This document shows, one piece after another, positions 1-7,955 of a DNA stretch of 64,000 nucleotides. Origin of the DNA: Bradyrhizobium sp. SK17. Its GTDB lineage: Bacteria > Pseudomonadota > Alphaproteobacteria > Rhizobiales > Xanthobacteraceae. The notes under the pieces are model-generated. The model was not told where the DNA came from. It made no database searches and was given only the letters and a program-made list of their open reading frames with translations. Every line of letters begins with the position of its first letter. Positions within the stretch are counted from its first letter, which is position 1. The position numbers and the translations under genes are program-made. Where the stretch lies: assembly GCF_002831585.1 (NCBI RefSeq), contig NZ_CP025113.1, positions 3,239,001 to 3,303,000 of the forward strand, read 5' to 3'.

Positions 1-968
1 CCAATCTGATCCGCTACAAGAAGGAGGGCTACAAGCCCGACCGCGACATCATCGTCGCGCTGGAGACCGATGAGGAGATCGGCGACACCAATGGCCTCGG
101 CATCCAGTGGCTGATCAAGAACCACCGCGACCTGATCGATGCCGAGTTCGCGCTCAACGAAGGCGGTGGCGTCGGCCTGAAGAACGGCAAGGCCATCCGC
201 AACAGCGTCCAGACCAGCGAGAAGATCTCGACCGCCTATCAACTGACGGTCACGGACCGCGGCGGCCACTCGTCGCTGCCGCGCAAGGACAACGCGATCT
301 ATCGCCTCGCCGAAGGCCTGGTTCGCCTGTCCAAATACGACTTCCCGATGAATCTCAACGAAACGACGCAGATCTATTTCGCGAAGACGGCCGAGACCGA
401 GAGCAAGCAGAATGCCGACGACATCCGCGCCATCCTGGCGCCGCAGCCGGATCCGGCTGCGCTGGCGCGGCTGTCCGAGATTCCCGGCTACAACGCGCAG
501 CTCCGCACCACCTGCGTCGCGACCATGCTGCATGGCGGCCACGCTATCAATGCGCTGCCGCAGCTGGCGACCGCGGGGGTCAATTGCCGGATTCTGCCCG
601 GCGAGCCGGTCGAGGGCGTTCAGGCCCAGATCGAGCGCGTGCTCGCCGACAAGCGGATCGAGGTGAAGGGCGGCAAGGCCACGCTAAGCCCGCCGTCGCC
701 GCTGAACGAGGAGATCATGGGATCGATCGAGAAGCTGTCGAAGGAATTCTGGCCGGATGCGGCGGTGGTGCCGGTCATGAGCACCGGTGCCACCGACGGG
801 CTGTTCCTGCGCAATGCCGGAATTCCGACCTACGGCCATTCCGGGCTCGGTGCCGATGTCGATGACAACCGGAATCATGGCAAGGATGAACGCGTGCTCG
901 TCAAATCGTTCTACGAGGGCCAGGATTATCTCTATCGCCTGGTCAAGATGCTCGCCGGTGGGAAATGA
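1..968 (+). CDS. M20/M25/M40-family metallo-hydrolase, 5' end missing
   Basis: The reading frame is already open at base 3 and runs to a TGA at 966-968, so only the C-terminal ~320 residues are present. The visible part has the dinuclear zinc peptidase pattern: an acidic ETDEEIGD stretch containing the general-base Glu-Glu pair near the window start, a GGHSS segment at the start of the lid domain, and a C-terminal GATDG...YGHSGLG segment that usually supplies a zinc-binding His. Family members hydrolyse peptide or N-acyl amino acid amide bonds; the substrate cannot be read from sequence. Its last bases overlap the next gene (ATGATG at 965-970), which indicates cotranscription with aspartate dehydrogenase and nicotinamidase. 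Confidence 0.85.
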   Translation, partial: NLIRYKKEGYKPDRDIIVALETDEEIGDTNGLGIQWLIKNHRDLIDAEFALNEGGGVGLKNGKAIRNSVQTSEKISTAYQLTVTDRGGHSSLPRKDNAIYRLAEGLVRLSKYDFPMNLNETTQIYFAKTAETESKQNADDIRAILAPQPDPAALARLSEIPGYNAQLRTTCVATMLHGGHAINALPQLATAGVNCRILPGEPVEGVQAQIERVLADKRIEVKGGKATLSPPSPLNEEIMGSIEKLSKEFWPDAAVVPVMSTGATDGLFLRNAGIPTYGHSGLGADVDDNRNHGKDERVLVKSFYEGQDYLYRLVKMLAGGK

Positions 969-1786
969 TGGCTGAAGGTAAGGCAAATTTGCGGGTGGCG
1001 GTCGCCGGTCTCGGCGCGATCGGCACCGATGTCGTCAAGGCGCTCGATCACGGCATCGAAGGCCTGACGCTGGTTGCGGTCTCGGCCAACACCCCGGACA
1101 AGCACCGTGGCTGGGTCGCGGAGCTCAAATCCGCGCCGAAGCTGGTGCCGATCGTTGAGCTGGCTGACATCGCGGACATCGTGGTCGAGTGCGCGCCGAG
1201 CAAGGTGGTTCGCTCGATCGTGGCGCCGGTGGTGGAGCGCGGCAAGACCGCGGTCGTGCTCAGCGTTGGCGCACTGCTGCAAAATGGCGACCTCGTCGAT
1301 CTCGCCAAGGCGCATGGCGGCCAGATCATCGTGCCGACCGGCGCGCTGATCGGGCTCGACGCGGTGACTGCCGCGGCGATCGGGACCATTCACTCGGTGA
1401 AGCTGGTGACGCGGAAGCCGGTCGCGGGCCTGCTCGGCGCGCCGCATCTGGTCGAGAACGACATCCGGATCGAAGGCATCACCGAGCCGCTCCGCATCTT
1501 CGAGGGCAGCGCACGCGACGCCGCCAAGGGCTTTCCGGCCAATCTCAACGTCGCGGTGGCGCTGTCGCTCGCCGGCATCGGCCCCGATCGCACCAGGGTC
1601 GAGATCTGGGCCGACCCGACGGTGACGCGCAACACCCATCGGATCGAGGTCGATTCCGATTCGGCGCGGTTCTCGATGATGATCGAGAACATTCCCTCGG
1701 AGAACCCGAAGACCGGCCGCATCACCGCGCTGTCGGTGATCGCCTGCCTGCGCAAGCTGCGCGCATCGCTGCGGATCGGGACGTGA
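965..1786 (+). CDS. nadX: L-aspartate dehydrogenase (NadX type)
   Basis: Predicted 273-residue NAD(P)-dependent dehydrogenase that converts L-aspartate to iminoaspartate, the precursor used by quinolinate synthase in NAD biosynthesis. An N-terminal Rossmann motif GLGAIG lies at residues 15-20. The C-terminal half carries the aspartate dehydrogenase (DUF108-type) signature: a NLNVAVALSLAGIGPD segment, IWADP and a NPKTGRITALS ending. Length is normal for the family. The start ATG at 965 overlaps the stop of the upstream hydrolase; a second ATG at 968 is equally possible. Its stop (1784-1786) shares one base with the pncA start, so translation is probably coupled. The neighbouring nicotinamidase supports a role in NAD supply rather than in amino acid degradation, but that is inference. 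Confidence 0.85.
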   Translation: MMAEGKANLRVAVAGLGAIGTDVVKALDHGIEGLTLVAVSANTPDKHRGWVAELKSAPKLVPIVELADIADIVVECAPSKVVRSIVAPVVERGKTAVVLSVGALLQNGDLVDLAKAHGGQIIVPTGALIGLDAVTAAAIGTIHSVKLVTRKPVAGLLGAPHLVENDIRIEGITEPLRIFEGSARDAAKGFPANLNVAVALSLAGIGPDRTRVEIWADPTVTRNTHRIEVDSDSARFSMMIENIPSENPKTGRITALSVIACLRKLRASLRIGT

Positions 1787-2406
1787 TGACGGTCGGGCCC
1801 GACGATCTCTTGCTGATCATTGACGTGCAGAATGATTTCTGCCCCGGCGGCGCGCTGGCGGTCGCGGACGGCGATGCCGTCGTGCCTGTCGTCAACCGGC
1901 TTGCCATCCGGTTCGACCATGTCGTGCTGACCCAGGACTGGCATCCGGCGGGTCACAGTTCGTTCGCGAGCTCGCATCCGGGCGCGGCGCCGTTCGCCTC
2001 GATCGCGATGCCTTATGGGCCGCAGACGCTCTGGCCGGATCATTGCATCCAGGGCACGGTGGGTGCTGCGTTTCATCCGGAGCTTGCGACCGACCGCGCC
2101 GAGCTCGTGATCCGCAAGGGATTCCGGGCCGCGATCGATTCCTATTCGGCGTTCTTCGAGAACGACAGGACGACGCCGACCGGGCTCGCCGGCTATCTGC
2201 GCGAGCGCGGCCTGAAGCGCGTCGTGATGGCGGGGCTGGCGACGGACTTTTGCGTGCAGTATTCGGCGCTCGATGCGCGGCGGCTCGGCTTCGAGACCGC
2301 GGTCGTGCTGTCCGCCTGCCGTGCCATCGATCTCGGTGGTTCGCTCGCGGCCGCCATTGCGGCGATGCGCGAGGCCGGGGTCGCGCTTGTCGAGGAGATT
2401 GCCTGA
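1786..2406 (+). CDS. pncA: nicotinamidase / pyrazinamidase
   Basis: Predicted 206-residue cytosolic isochorismatase-fold amidase that deamidates nicotinamide to nicotinate for the Preiss-Handler NAD salvage route. The catalytic triad is visible as Asp13 (IDVQNDFCPGG), Lys111 (IRKGF) and Cys156 (ATDFC); the metal site is Asp51, His53 and His57 (DWHPAGH). The ATG at 1786 overlaps the preceding TGA, and the DLLLIIDVQNDF N-terminus matches the family start, so the longer in-frame extension upstream is only the shadow of nadX. Together with nadX it suggests an operon delivering both de novo and salvage NAD precursors. Confidence 0.93.
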   Translation: MTVGPDDLLLIIDVQNDFCPGGALAVADGDAVVPVVNRLAIRFDHVVLTQDWHPAGHSSFASSHPGAAPFASIAMPYGPQTLWPDHCIQGTVGAAFHPELATDRAELVIRKGFRAAIDSYSAFFENDRTTPTGLAGYLRERGLKRVVMAGLATDFCVQYSALDARRLGFETAVVLSACRAIDLGGSLAAAIAAMREAGVALVEEIA

Positions 2407-2493
2407 GCAGGACCAGACGGGGGCAAAAACCATTGTTTTGACTGGCCTTTTGTTCTAATCCCCAGCCGTTGATGACCACGCAGCGGGGCTTTC

Positions 2494-3480
2494 GTGTCGG
2501 GACAGGTTTTGCGGATCGGGACGCGCAAGAGCGCGATGGCGCTCGCGCAGACGGACGAGGTCGCGCGGCTGCTGCGCACCTCGGCGGCCGACCTTGCCGT
2601 CGACATCGTCAAGTTCGAGACCCGCGGCGATCAGGACCAGACCAGCAAGCTGCTGCGCCACGGCGGCAAGGGCGGCGCCTTCGTCGCCGAGATCCGCGAG
2701 GCGATGCGTGCCGGCACGTTGCAGGCCGCGATGCATTCGCTGAAGGACGTGCCGGGCAATGAGGAGACGCCAGGCCTCGTCCTCGCGGCGATGCTGGCGC
2801 GCGATGCCGCCAGCGACAGCCTCGTGCTGCGGCCCGGCCTGTCGCTGGACACGATCCGCGCCGCGCGCGGCAAGGGCTTCATGATCGGCACCAATGCGGT
2901 GCGCCGCGCCGCCTATCTGCGCCGGCTGTTTCCGGAAGCGACCGTGATCCATTATCGCGGCGCCGCCGATACGCGGCTCGCCAAGCTCGATCGCGGTGCC
3001 AAGCAGCGGCTGCCCGATGGCGGCGAGGTCGGCCCGGCGGATGCGCTGGTCATGGCGCGTTCCGGTCTCGAGCGCATCGGCATGACCGGACGCATCGCGC
3101 ATGACTTCTCCGTCGACGAGATGCTGCCCGCGGTCGGTCAGGGCATCGTCGCGGTCGAATGCGTCGAGACCGACTGGACGACGCGGGCGCGGCTTGCCGC
3201 GATCGACAACGCTGCGTCGCGGCTTGCCGCTGAAGCCGAGCGCGAGGTGCTGTGGGTGCTCAACGGCCACTGCAATTCGCCGATCGCCGGCCTCGCGACG
3301 CTTGCAGGCAGCGAGATGACGCTGCGTGCTTCGGTGCTCGATGAGCTAGGTGCCGGCTTCATCGAGGTGACCCGGCGCGGTCCGGCCGATCGCCCGCGCG
3401 AACTCGGCCGCGCGGTCGGCATGGAACTGCTCGCGAAGGGCGCCGCGGAGATCATCGCCCGTACCCGTCCAGAGGAATAG
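2494..3480 (+). CDS. hemC: hydroxymethylbilane synthase (divergent HemC-type porphobilinogen deaminase)
   Basis: Predicted 328-residue enzyme that polymerises four porphobilinogens into hydroxymethylbilane for tetrapyrrole synthesis. The cofactor-anchoring Cys is present at residue 260 (GHCNSPI where E. coli has GGCQVPI), and the catalytic Asp lies in HSLKDVP. The substrate-binding arginines are kept in GTRKS, NAVRRA and RGAADTRL. Several motifs that are nearly invariant elsewhere differ: GGKGGAF for GGKGLF, TNAVRR for TSSLRR, RGAADTRL for RGNVxTRL. The start is GTG at 2494, because the conserved VLRIGTRKS begins within a few residues of it. It is a good family member but unusually divergent, so it could be a second paralogue rather than the housekeeping enzyme. 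It lies 87 bp after pncA, possibly in the same transcript. Confidence 0.75.
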   Translation: MSGQVLRIGTRKSAMALAQTDEVARLLRTSAADLAVDIVKFETRGDQDQTSKLLRHGGKGGAFVAEIREAMRAGTLQAAMHSLKDVPGNEETPGLVLAAMLARDAASDSLVLRPGLSLDTIRAARGKGFMIGTNAVRRAAYLRRLFPEATVIHYRGAADTRLAKLDRGAKQRLPDGGEVGPADALVMARSGLERIGMTGRIAHDFSVDEMLPAVGQGIVAVECVETDWTTRARLAAIDNAASRLAAEAEREVLWVLNGHCNSPIAGLATLAGSEMTLRASVLDELGAGFIEVTRRGPADRPRELGRAVGMELLAKGAAEIIARTRPEE

Positions 3481-3505
3481 CGCCCGCCGCCGGTGCGTGC
3501 GGTTC

Positions 3506-4294
3506 TCACGCGATGTCGGCGAAATCGCCGTGCCGGCCCTTGCCGCTGGCGAAGCGGCGGGCGCCGGCCTCGGTCTCGCCGCTCGCGACCGTCGCAAGCC
3601 CGAGGCGAAACTCGTTCAGCGTGGCCTGGTCCCAGCCGAGCTCCCATTGCTCGATGGCGGAGAGGCGGTCGCTGCGCAGCGCCGCCTGCGGCAGGCGGCA
3701 CAGATCATGGGCGAGGCTGCGCGCCTCGGCGAGCGCCGTGCCTGGGGCGACCACGCGGTTGGCGAGCCCGATCCGTCCGGCCTCCTCGCCGCAGACGCCG
3801 CGTCCGGTGAGGATCATGTCCATCGCGCGGCTGTGCCCGATCAGGCGCGGCAGGCGCACGGTGCCGAGATCCATCAGCGGCACGCCGAAGCGCCGGCAAT
3901 AGACGCCGAAGGTGGCGTCGGATGCTGCGATGCGGAGATCGCACCAGATCGCAAGCTCGAGCCCGCCCGCCACCGCCGGCCCCTCGATCGCGGCGATCAC
4001 CGGCTTCGACAGCTTCATCCGGGTCGGGCCCATCGGGCCGTCGCCGTTCTCGACACGGTGGCCGCGATGGCCGGCCGCGGTGCGCTTGAGGTCGAAGCCG
4101 GCGCAGAATGCGCCGCCCGCGCCGGTCAGGATCGCGACCGAGAGCGACGGATCGCGATCGAAACTGCGAAACGCCTGGGCCAGGCCCTGCGCGGTCTCCG
4201 GGTTCACCGCGTTGCGTGCCTCGTCATAGCGATCGATGGTCACGATCGCGATAGCCTGTTCGGTTCGGTATTTGACGGTCGGATGGTCCAGCAT
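3506..4294 (-). CDS. enoyl-CoA hydratase/isomerase (crotonase) family protein
   Basis: Predicted 262-residue crotonase-fold enzyme acting on acyl-CoA thioesters. The oxyanion-hole segments are recognisable: GAFCAGFDLK near residue 62 and AIEGPAVAGGLELA near residue 105. The usual hydratase Glu pair is not clear; the second position reads RRFGVPLMDLGTVRLPRLIG, so hydratase chemistry is not assured, and isomerase or other crotonase activity is possible. An AAGGA Shine-Dalgarno sits 6 bases before the ATG at 4294. It starts 32 bp after the Rieske oxygenase stop on the same strand, so the two probably form one operon controlled from the LysR/Rieske divergent promoter. Confidence 0.85.
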   Translation of the reverse strand: MLDHPTVKYRTEQAIAIVTIDRYDEARNAVNPETAQGLAQAFRSFDRDPSLSVAILTGAGGAFCAGFDLKRTAAGHRGHRVENGDGPMGPTRMKLSKPVIAAIEGPAVAGGLELAIWCDLRIAASDATFGVYCRRFGVPLMDLGTVRLPRLIGHSRAMDMILTGRGVCGEEAGRIGLANRVVAPGTALAEARSLAHDLCRLPQAALRSDRLSAIEQWELGWDQATLNEFRLGLATVASGETEAGARRFASGKGRHGDFADIA

Positions 4295-4326
4295 GCTCGG
4301 TCCTTGCTGCGCAATGTTGGTGTGGA

Positions 4327-5448
4327 TCAGCGCACGCGCTCGATGATCGCGGCCAGGTTCTGGTGAAAGTGCCTGATCGCACCTTCGAACAGGCCGAAGG
4401 TGAAGTGATCGTTCGCCCGCGTTGCGAGCCCGCGCTGCGCGGCGCAGGCCATCTCGCGATCCTCGGCCGCGCCTGCGGTGACGAAGTCGCGTCCCTGGGC
4501 GACCGCGGTGCGGCCATCGTCCGCCGCGATCTGGTTCGACAGCGTGTAGGTGACGAGCCGGGTGCGGTCCACCGCCAGCGGCTCGAGCACCGTCATCAAC
4601 CGGTTGGTCGGGAAGGTCGACAGCATCACGTTCGGAAACAGGTGATAGACATGGGTCAGCATGCCGGCCGTCCGGCGCTCGTCCCGCGGCACGTTGCGCA
4701 GCTTCTCGATGCGCCGATAGGGGAAGCTGATCCGGCTGTTGCGGCCGAACGATTCGATCACGTTGAGATTGTCGTACTGCAACGGATAGAACGTATCCTG
4801 ATGGGTCGACCGGATGTGGTAGCCTTCGAGGAATCCTTCGGCGACGATCTTCCAGTTGGCCTCGACCTCCTGCGTGGCGGTCGAATAGAGCCTCCAGTCG
4901 TCGCCGAACAGGGGGCGCATTTCGCTCGCGTCCGACGTTGCGACCGAATTGTCCTGGGAGACGAACACAAGACCGCCGTGCTCGATACAGGCGACGGGCA
5001 CGAGGCCATGCGTGGTCTTGTCGAGGTCGGGAAAACCGTAATCGTCGGGAATGCCGCGCAGCCGGCCGTCGAGGCCGTAGGTCCAGCCGTGATAGCGGCA
5101 GGTCAGCGCTTTCTTGCAGCCCGCGCCGTCGACAAGCTGGACGCCGCGGTGCCGGCAGGCATTGCGGAAGGCGCGCGCGACGCCGTCTGCGCCACGGATC
5201 GCGACAACAGGCGTCAGCGCCGCGTCTCGCGCGACATAGGCGCCGGTCTCGGCGAGCGCGGCCGAGGGACAGAACGGGGTGAGCGTGCGGCGGAACACCT
5301 GCTCGATCTCGGCCGCGAAGCGATCATGCGACAGATAATGCGCGACCGGTTCGCACCAGACGCCGGCGCTGAGATCGGTCGATTTCGCGTCGATATGCGC
5401 AAGGATGCGGTCGACGATGGAGGCTTCGTCCGCAAGCTGTACCGTCAT
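4327..5448 (-). CDS. Rieske [2Fe-2S] aromatic-ring-hydroxylating oxygenase, alpha-subunit type
   Basis: Predicted 373-residue terminal oxygenase. The Rieske cluster ligands are visible as CRH (in NACRHRGVQ) and CRYH (in TCRYHGWTYG). The C-terminal catalytic half has the mononuclear iron histidines in EGFLEGYHIRSTHQDTFYP. The ATG at 5448 is preferred because a GGGAG Shine-Dalgarno lies just upstream; a start 38 codons earlier would read through the divergent regulatory palindrome. No ferredoxin or reductase gene is adjacent, so electron partners must come from elsewhere. The substrate is unknown; such single-component alpha-subunit-like oxygenases act on aromatics, betaines and O- or N-methyl groups. 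It is divergent from the lysR gene at 5620. Confidence 0.88.
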   Translation of the reverse strand: MTVQLADEASIVDRILAHIDAKSTDLSAGVWCEPVAHYLSHDRFAAEIEQVFRRTLTPFCPSAALAETGAYVARDAALTPVVAIRGADGVARAFRNACRHRGVQLVDGAGCKKALTCRYHGWTYGLDGRLRGIPDDYGFPDLDKTTHGLVPVACIEHGGLVFVSQDNSVATSDASEMRPLFGDDWRLYSTATQEVEANWKIVAEGFLEGYHIRSTHQDTFYPLQYDNLNVIESFGRNSRISFPYRRIEKLRNVPRDERRTAGMLTHVYHLFPNVMLSTFPTNRLMTVLEPLAVDRTRLVTYTLSNQIAADDGRTAVAQGRDFVTAGAAEDREMACAAQRGLATRANDHFTFGLFEGAIRHFHQNLAAIIERVR

Positions 5449-5548
5449 CGCCGTTCTCCCGCTTCGTTGGCCGGGCTTGCCGCCCGGTCCGGTTCGAGAG
5501 ACAGAATTTCGCATTGCTCCGCGCGCGACAAGCGAAAGCAGCTCGTTT

Positions 5549-5569
5549 CGGATGAATGACATTCATCCG
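5549..5569. promoter_or_regulatory. perfect palindrome between the Rieske and lysR genes, probable LysR operator
   Basis: CGGATGAATG and CATTCATCCG form a perfect 10-bp inverted repeat around one central A. The core TGAATGACATTCA fits the T-N11-A rule for LysR-family binding sites. It lies about 100 bp from the Rieske start and 50 bp from the lysR start, a normal position for a shared autoregulatory and activation site. The assignment to this LysR protein is inference from position. Confidence 0.7.
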
Positions 5570-5619
5570 TGACAATTTTCCGGGCGACATCGGGCCGTGC
5601 CGGAAGTTAGGATCGGCTC

Positions 5620-6570
5620 ATGAGCAGCAACAACGCGAGGCCGGGGCGCACGTCACGCCCGCCGGGGAGCGACGATCTCGCCGCGGCGAGCCTCCGGCCG
5701 GCGCATCTGCTGGCGCTGCAGGCATTCGACGTCGCAGTCCGGCTCGGCAGTTTCAAGGAGGCCGCGGGCCTGCTGAACGTCGGCGCCTCGGCGGTCAGTC
5801 ACCGCATCCGCAACCTCGAAGCGCATCTCGGTGTCGCGCTGTTTCACCGCAGCCACCGCGCCGTTCGCCCGACCCGTGCCGGGGAAAAGCTCGCCGCCGC
5901 GACTGGCCGCGCCTTTGCGCTGCTGGCAAGGGCCGAGTCGGCGCTCGAGGCCGCAGGCCAACGCCGGCTGCGGCTCAAGGTGCTGCCGCAGTTCGCGTCG
6001 GCCTGGCTGATCCCGCGCCTGTCCTCGTTTCTCACCCGGCATTCCGAGCTCGATCTTGCGATCGAGACCTCGAACCGCAATGTCGATTTCGACACCGAGA
6101 CATTCGATGCCGGCATCAGCTTCGGGCCCGACAAGCCCGACGGCGTCGTCGCGCATCGCCTGATGGAGGTGAGGACCGTTCCGGTCGGTGCGCCGGCGCT
6201 GGCCCGGCGGTTGAAGCTGCGCACCGCGGCCGACCTTGGCCAAGCCGCCCTGATTCACGTGACGACATTCCCCGCAGCCTGGCCGCTCTGGTTCAAGCAT
6301 GCCGGCGCGCCGGCGCCTCATGCGACGCGCGCGATCTCGGTCGACAGCTTTGTCGCCGCGTTGCAGGCTGCTGAGCGCGGTGCCGGTGTCGCGCTCGCGC
6401 TCGAACCGTTCATCGGCGAGAGCGAGCGGCATGGCACGATCCGCCGGCTTTTGCCCGTCGGCCACGTGACCGGCAGCTATTGGCTGGTTCATCCGCCCGG
6501 CGCGCAACGCAATCGAGCGTTGCAGATATTCAAGAAGTGGCTGCTGGCCGAACTTGCGAAGTCCGACTAG
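5620..6570 (+). CDS. LysR-family transcriptional regulator
   Basis: Predicted 316-residue regulator. After a ~25-residue variable N-terminus the LysR winged helix-turn-helix is clear (LLALQAFDVAVRLGSFKEAA ... SAVSHRIRNLEAHLG, then LFHR and TRAGEKL). It resembles the GcvA subgroup. The C-terminal periplasmic-binding-like effector domain follows. It is divergent from the Rieske/crotonase operon, so those genes are its likely targets. The stop codon TAG is part of the CTAG target duplication of the adjacent IS element; removing the element leaves the same stop, so the protein is intact. Confidence 0.9.
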   Translation: MSSNNARPGRTSRPPGSDDLAAASLRPAHLLALQAFDVAVRLGSFKEAAGLLNVGASAVSHRIRNLEAHLGVALFHRSHRAVRPTRAGEKLAAATGRAFALLARAESALEAAGQRRLRLKVLPQFASAWLIPRLSSFLTRHSELDLAIETSNRNVDFDTETFDAGISFGPDKPDGVVAHRLMEVRTVPVGAPALARRLKLRTAADLGQAALIHVTTFPAAWPLWFKHAGAPAPHATRAISVDSFVAALQAAERGAGVALALEPFIGESERHGTIRRLLPVGHVTGSYWLVHPPGAQRNRALQIFKKWLLAELAKSD

Positions 6571-6587
6571 CAGTCTGCTGAAAAACC
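6571..6587 (+). repeat. left terminal inverted repeat of the IS5-family element
   Basis: Seventeen bases matching the right end with one difference (A at the position where the right end has G). Immediately preceded by the CTAG target duplicate at 6567-6570. Confidence 0.9.
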
Positions 6588-6692
6588 TTGAAATGGAGAG
6601 TTTTTGTATTCTCGCCGGTCGTTGTTGGGGCGGCTCGGTGGAGTTGGATGTAATTTTTTGGCCTGGCGTTGGTGCACCCTGGCGCGGGGTGG

Positions 6693-7778
6693 CTAAGCGG
6701 CAAGCAGTTTGGGGATGCGGATCAGGTTATAGGCGATCAGATTGAGCAGGAAGTCGGCGGCGACGCGAGCGATGCCGCGATGTTTGGTCTTGCGCATGGT
6801 GCCATGCTGCTTGCCCCATCCGAAAATGCATTCGACCATCGCCCGGCGTGATTGCGACATGCCATAGCCCGGATGCCGTGTGGTTCGTTCGTCGATGGCG
6901 CTATTGCGGGTCTTGCCGGTTTTGGTGACGGCCTGGTTCTGTGTCACATGCGGCGTCACGCCGATGGCGCGAAGATTGGCGACATGATCGGCGGTATCGT
7001 ACGCCTTGTCCTCACCCGCCGTGATGCGGCGGCCTGCGGCTTTGCGTCTCGCCTTCAGCATGGTCTCCGAAGCCCGGCGTTCGGCGGTGCCATTGGCATG
7101 CGTGACCCTGCCGGCCACTGCCAGCCCATGCCGGTTCTCCATGGTGGCGTGGCCCATATAGCAAAGCCTAGCCTCCCGTCCGGCTGCCTTGCGATAAAGC
7201 CTGCTGTCCGGGTCGCTGGTACTGGCATGGGTGTCGTTCTTGCGCTTCTGGCCGTGGAAGTTGGCGCCGTCATCATCGTCACCGCTGCCGTCCCTGGGAC
7301 GAAAGCTCTTCTGTGAAGCCCAAGCCTCGATCAGCGTTCCGTCCACCGAAAAATGCTCGTCCGACAATAGCGGTTTGACCTGAGAATGGTTCAGAAGCCT
7401 GGTCATGAACTTCGTGAACACATCGCCGTTCTGCAGCCGCTCCCGGTTCTTGGTGAAGGTGGTCGGATCCCAGACCGGATCGTCCGGCGACAGCCCCACG
7501 AACCAGCGATACAAGAGATTGTAGTCCAGTTGCTCCATCAACTGGCGTTCCGAGCGGATGCCGTAGAACACCTGCAGCAGCAAGGCGCTCAGCAATTGCT
7601 CCGGAGGGATCGAAGGACGTCCCTCGCTGGCATAGAGCCTCCCAAAGCTGCGGTTCAAATCACTCAAAACATCCCGGACAAGTTCCCGGACCTTCCGCAG
7701 CGGATGGTTCGCTGGCACACGCTTATCCGGCGCGATGTACGAAAACAGGCTGCCCTGATCCGTAAACCTGCCGCGCAT
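6693..7778 (-). CDS. IS5-family transposase
   Basis: Predicted 361-residue DDE transposase that excises and inserts the surrounding element. The N-terminal DUF772-type region (FSYIAPDKRVPANHPLRKVR ... RPSIPPEQLLSALLLQ) is followed by the catalytic acids: Asp in SVDGTLIEAW, Asp in GEDKAYDTADH and Glu in MVECIFGWGKQ, with the downstream basic stretch typical of the family. The frame is intact and full length, so the element may be autonomous. It is transcribed opposite to lysR, towards the left end of the element. Confidence 0.93.
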   Translation of the reverse strand: MRGRFTDQGSLFSYIAPDKRVPANHPLRKVRELVRDVLSDLNRSFGRLYASEGRPSIPPEQLLSALLLQVFYGIRSERQLMEQLDYNLLYRWFVGLSPDDPVWDPTTFTKNRERLQNGDVFTKFMTRLLNHSQVKPLLSDEHFSVDGTLIEAWASQKSFRPRDGSGDDDDGANFHGQKRKNDTHASTSDPDSRLYRKAAGREARLCYMGHATMENRHGLAVAGRVTHANGTAERRASETMLKARRKAAGRRITAGEDKAYDTADHVANLRAIGVTPHVTQNQAVTKTGKTRNSAIDERTTRHPGYGMSQSRRAMVECIFGWGKQHGTMRKTKHRGIARVAADFLLNLIAYNLIRIPKLLAA

Positions 7779-7838
7779 GATCGCCTCCGCCGATTCGAGA
7801 TGATAAAGTGAATCATCAAGCCCCCTCCGTGGCGAGGG

Positions 7839-7855
7839 GGTTCTTCAGCAGACTG
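7839..7855 (-). repeat. right terminal inverted repeat of the IS5-family element
   Basis: Complementary to the left end with 16 of 17 matches; followed by the second CTAG target copy at 7856-7859. The transposase start codon lies 61 bp inward. Confidence 0.9.
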
Positions 7856-7923
7856 CTAGAGCGTTTTCGAGCGAAGTCGATATCGGTTCGCGTGAAGAAA
7901 ACGTCAAGACGAGAACCTAGAAC

Positions 7924-7948
7924 CCCGTCCCGACTCCATCGGGACGGG
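7924..7948. terminator. hairpin downstream of the DUF1045 gene
   Basis: CCCGTCCCGA and TCGGGACGGG form a perfect 10-bp stem with a 5-base loop (CTCCA). It lies 8 bp beyond the stop of the minus-strand DUF1045 gene, and originally between that gene and convergent lysR. There is no clear T-run, so it may be a Rho-dependent or mRNA-protecting structure. The bases from 7860 to it include a GCGTTTTC...GAAAACG inverted repeat of the dispersed-repeat type. Confidence 0.55.
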
Positions 7949-7955
7949 AAAGGCT

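Larger units (their letters stand above)
6571..7855 (-). mobile_element. IS5-family insertion sequence, complete (1285 bp)
   Basis: The ends carry terminal inverted repeats, left CAGTCTGCTGAAAAACC (6571-6587) and right the complement of CAGTCTGCTGAAGAACC (7839-7855), with one mismatch in 17. The 4-bp target duplication CTAG flanks it at 6567-6570 and 7856-7859, fitting the CTAR/YTAG preference of IS5-group elements. A single transposase gene on the minus strand fills most of it. Near-identical ends and an intact transposase suggest recent, possibly active insertion. Confidence 0.93.
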
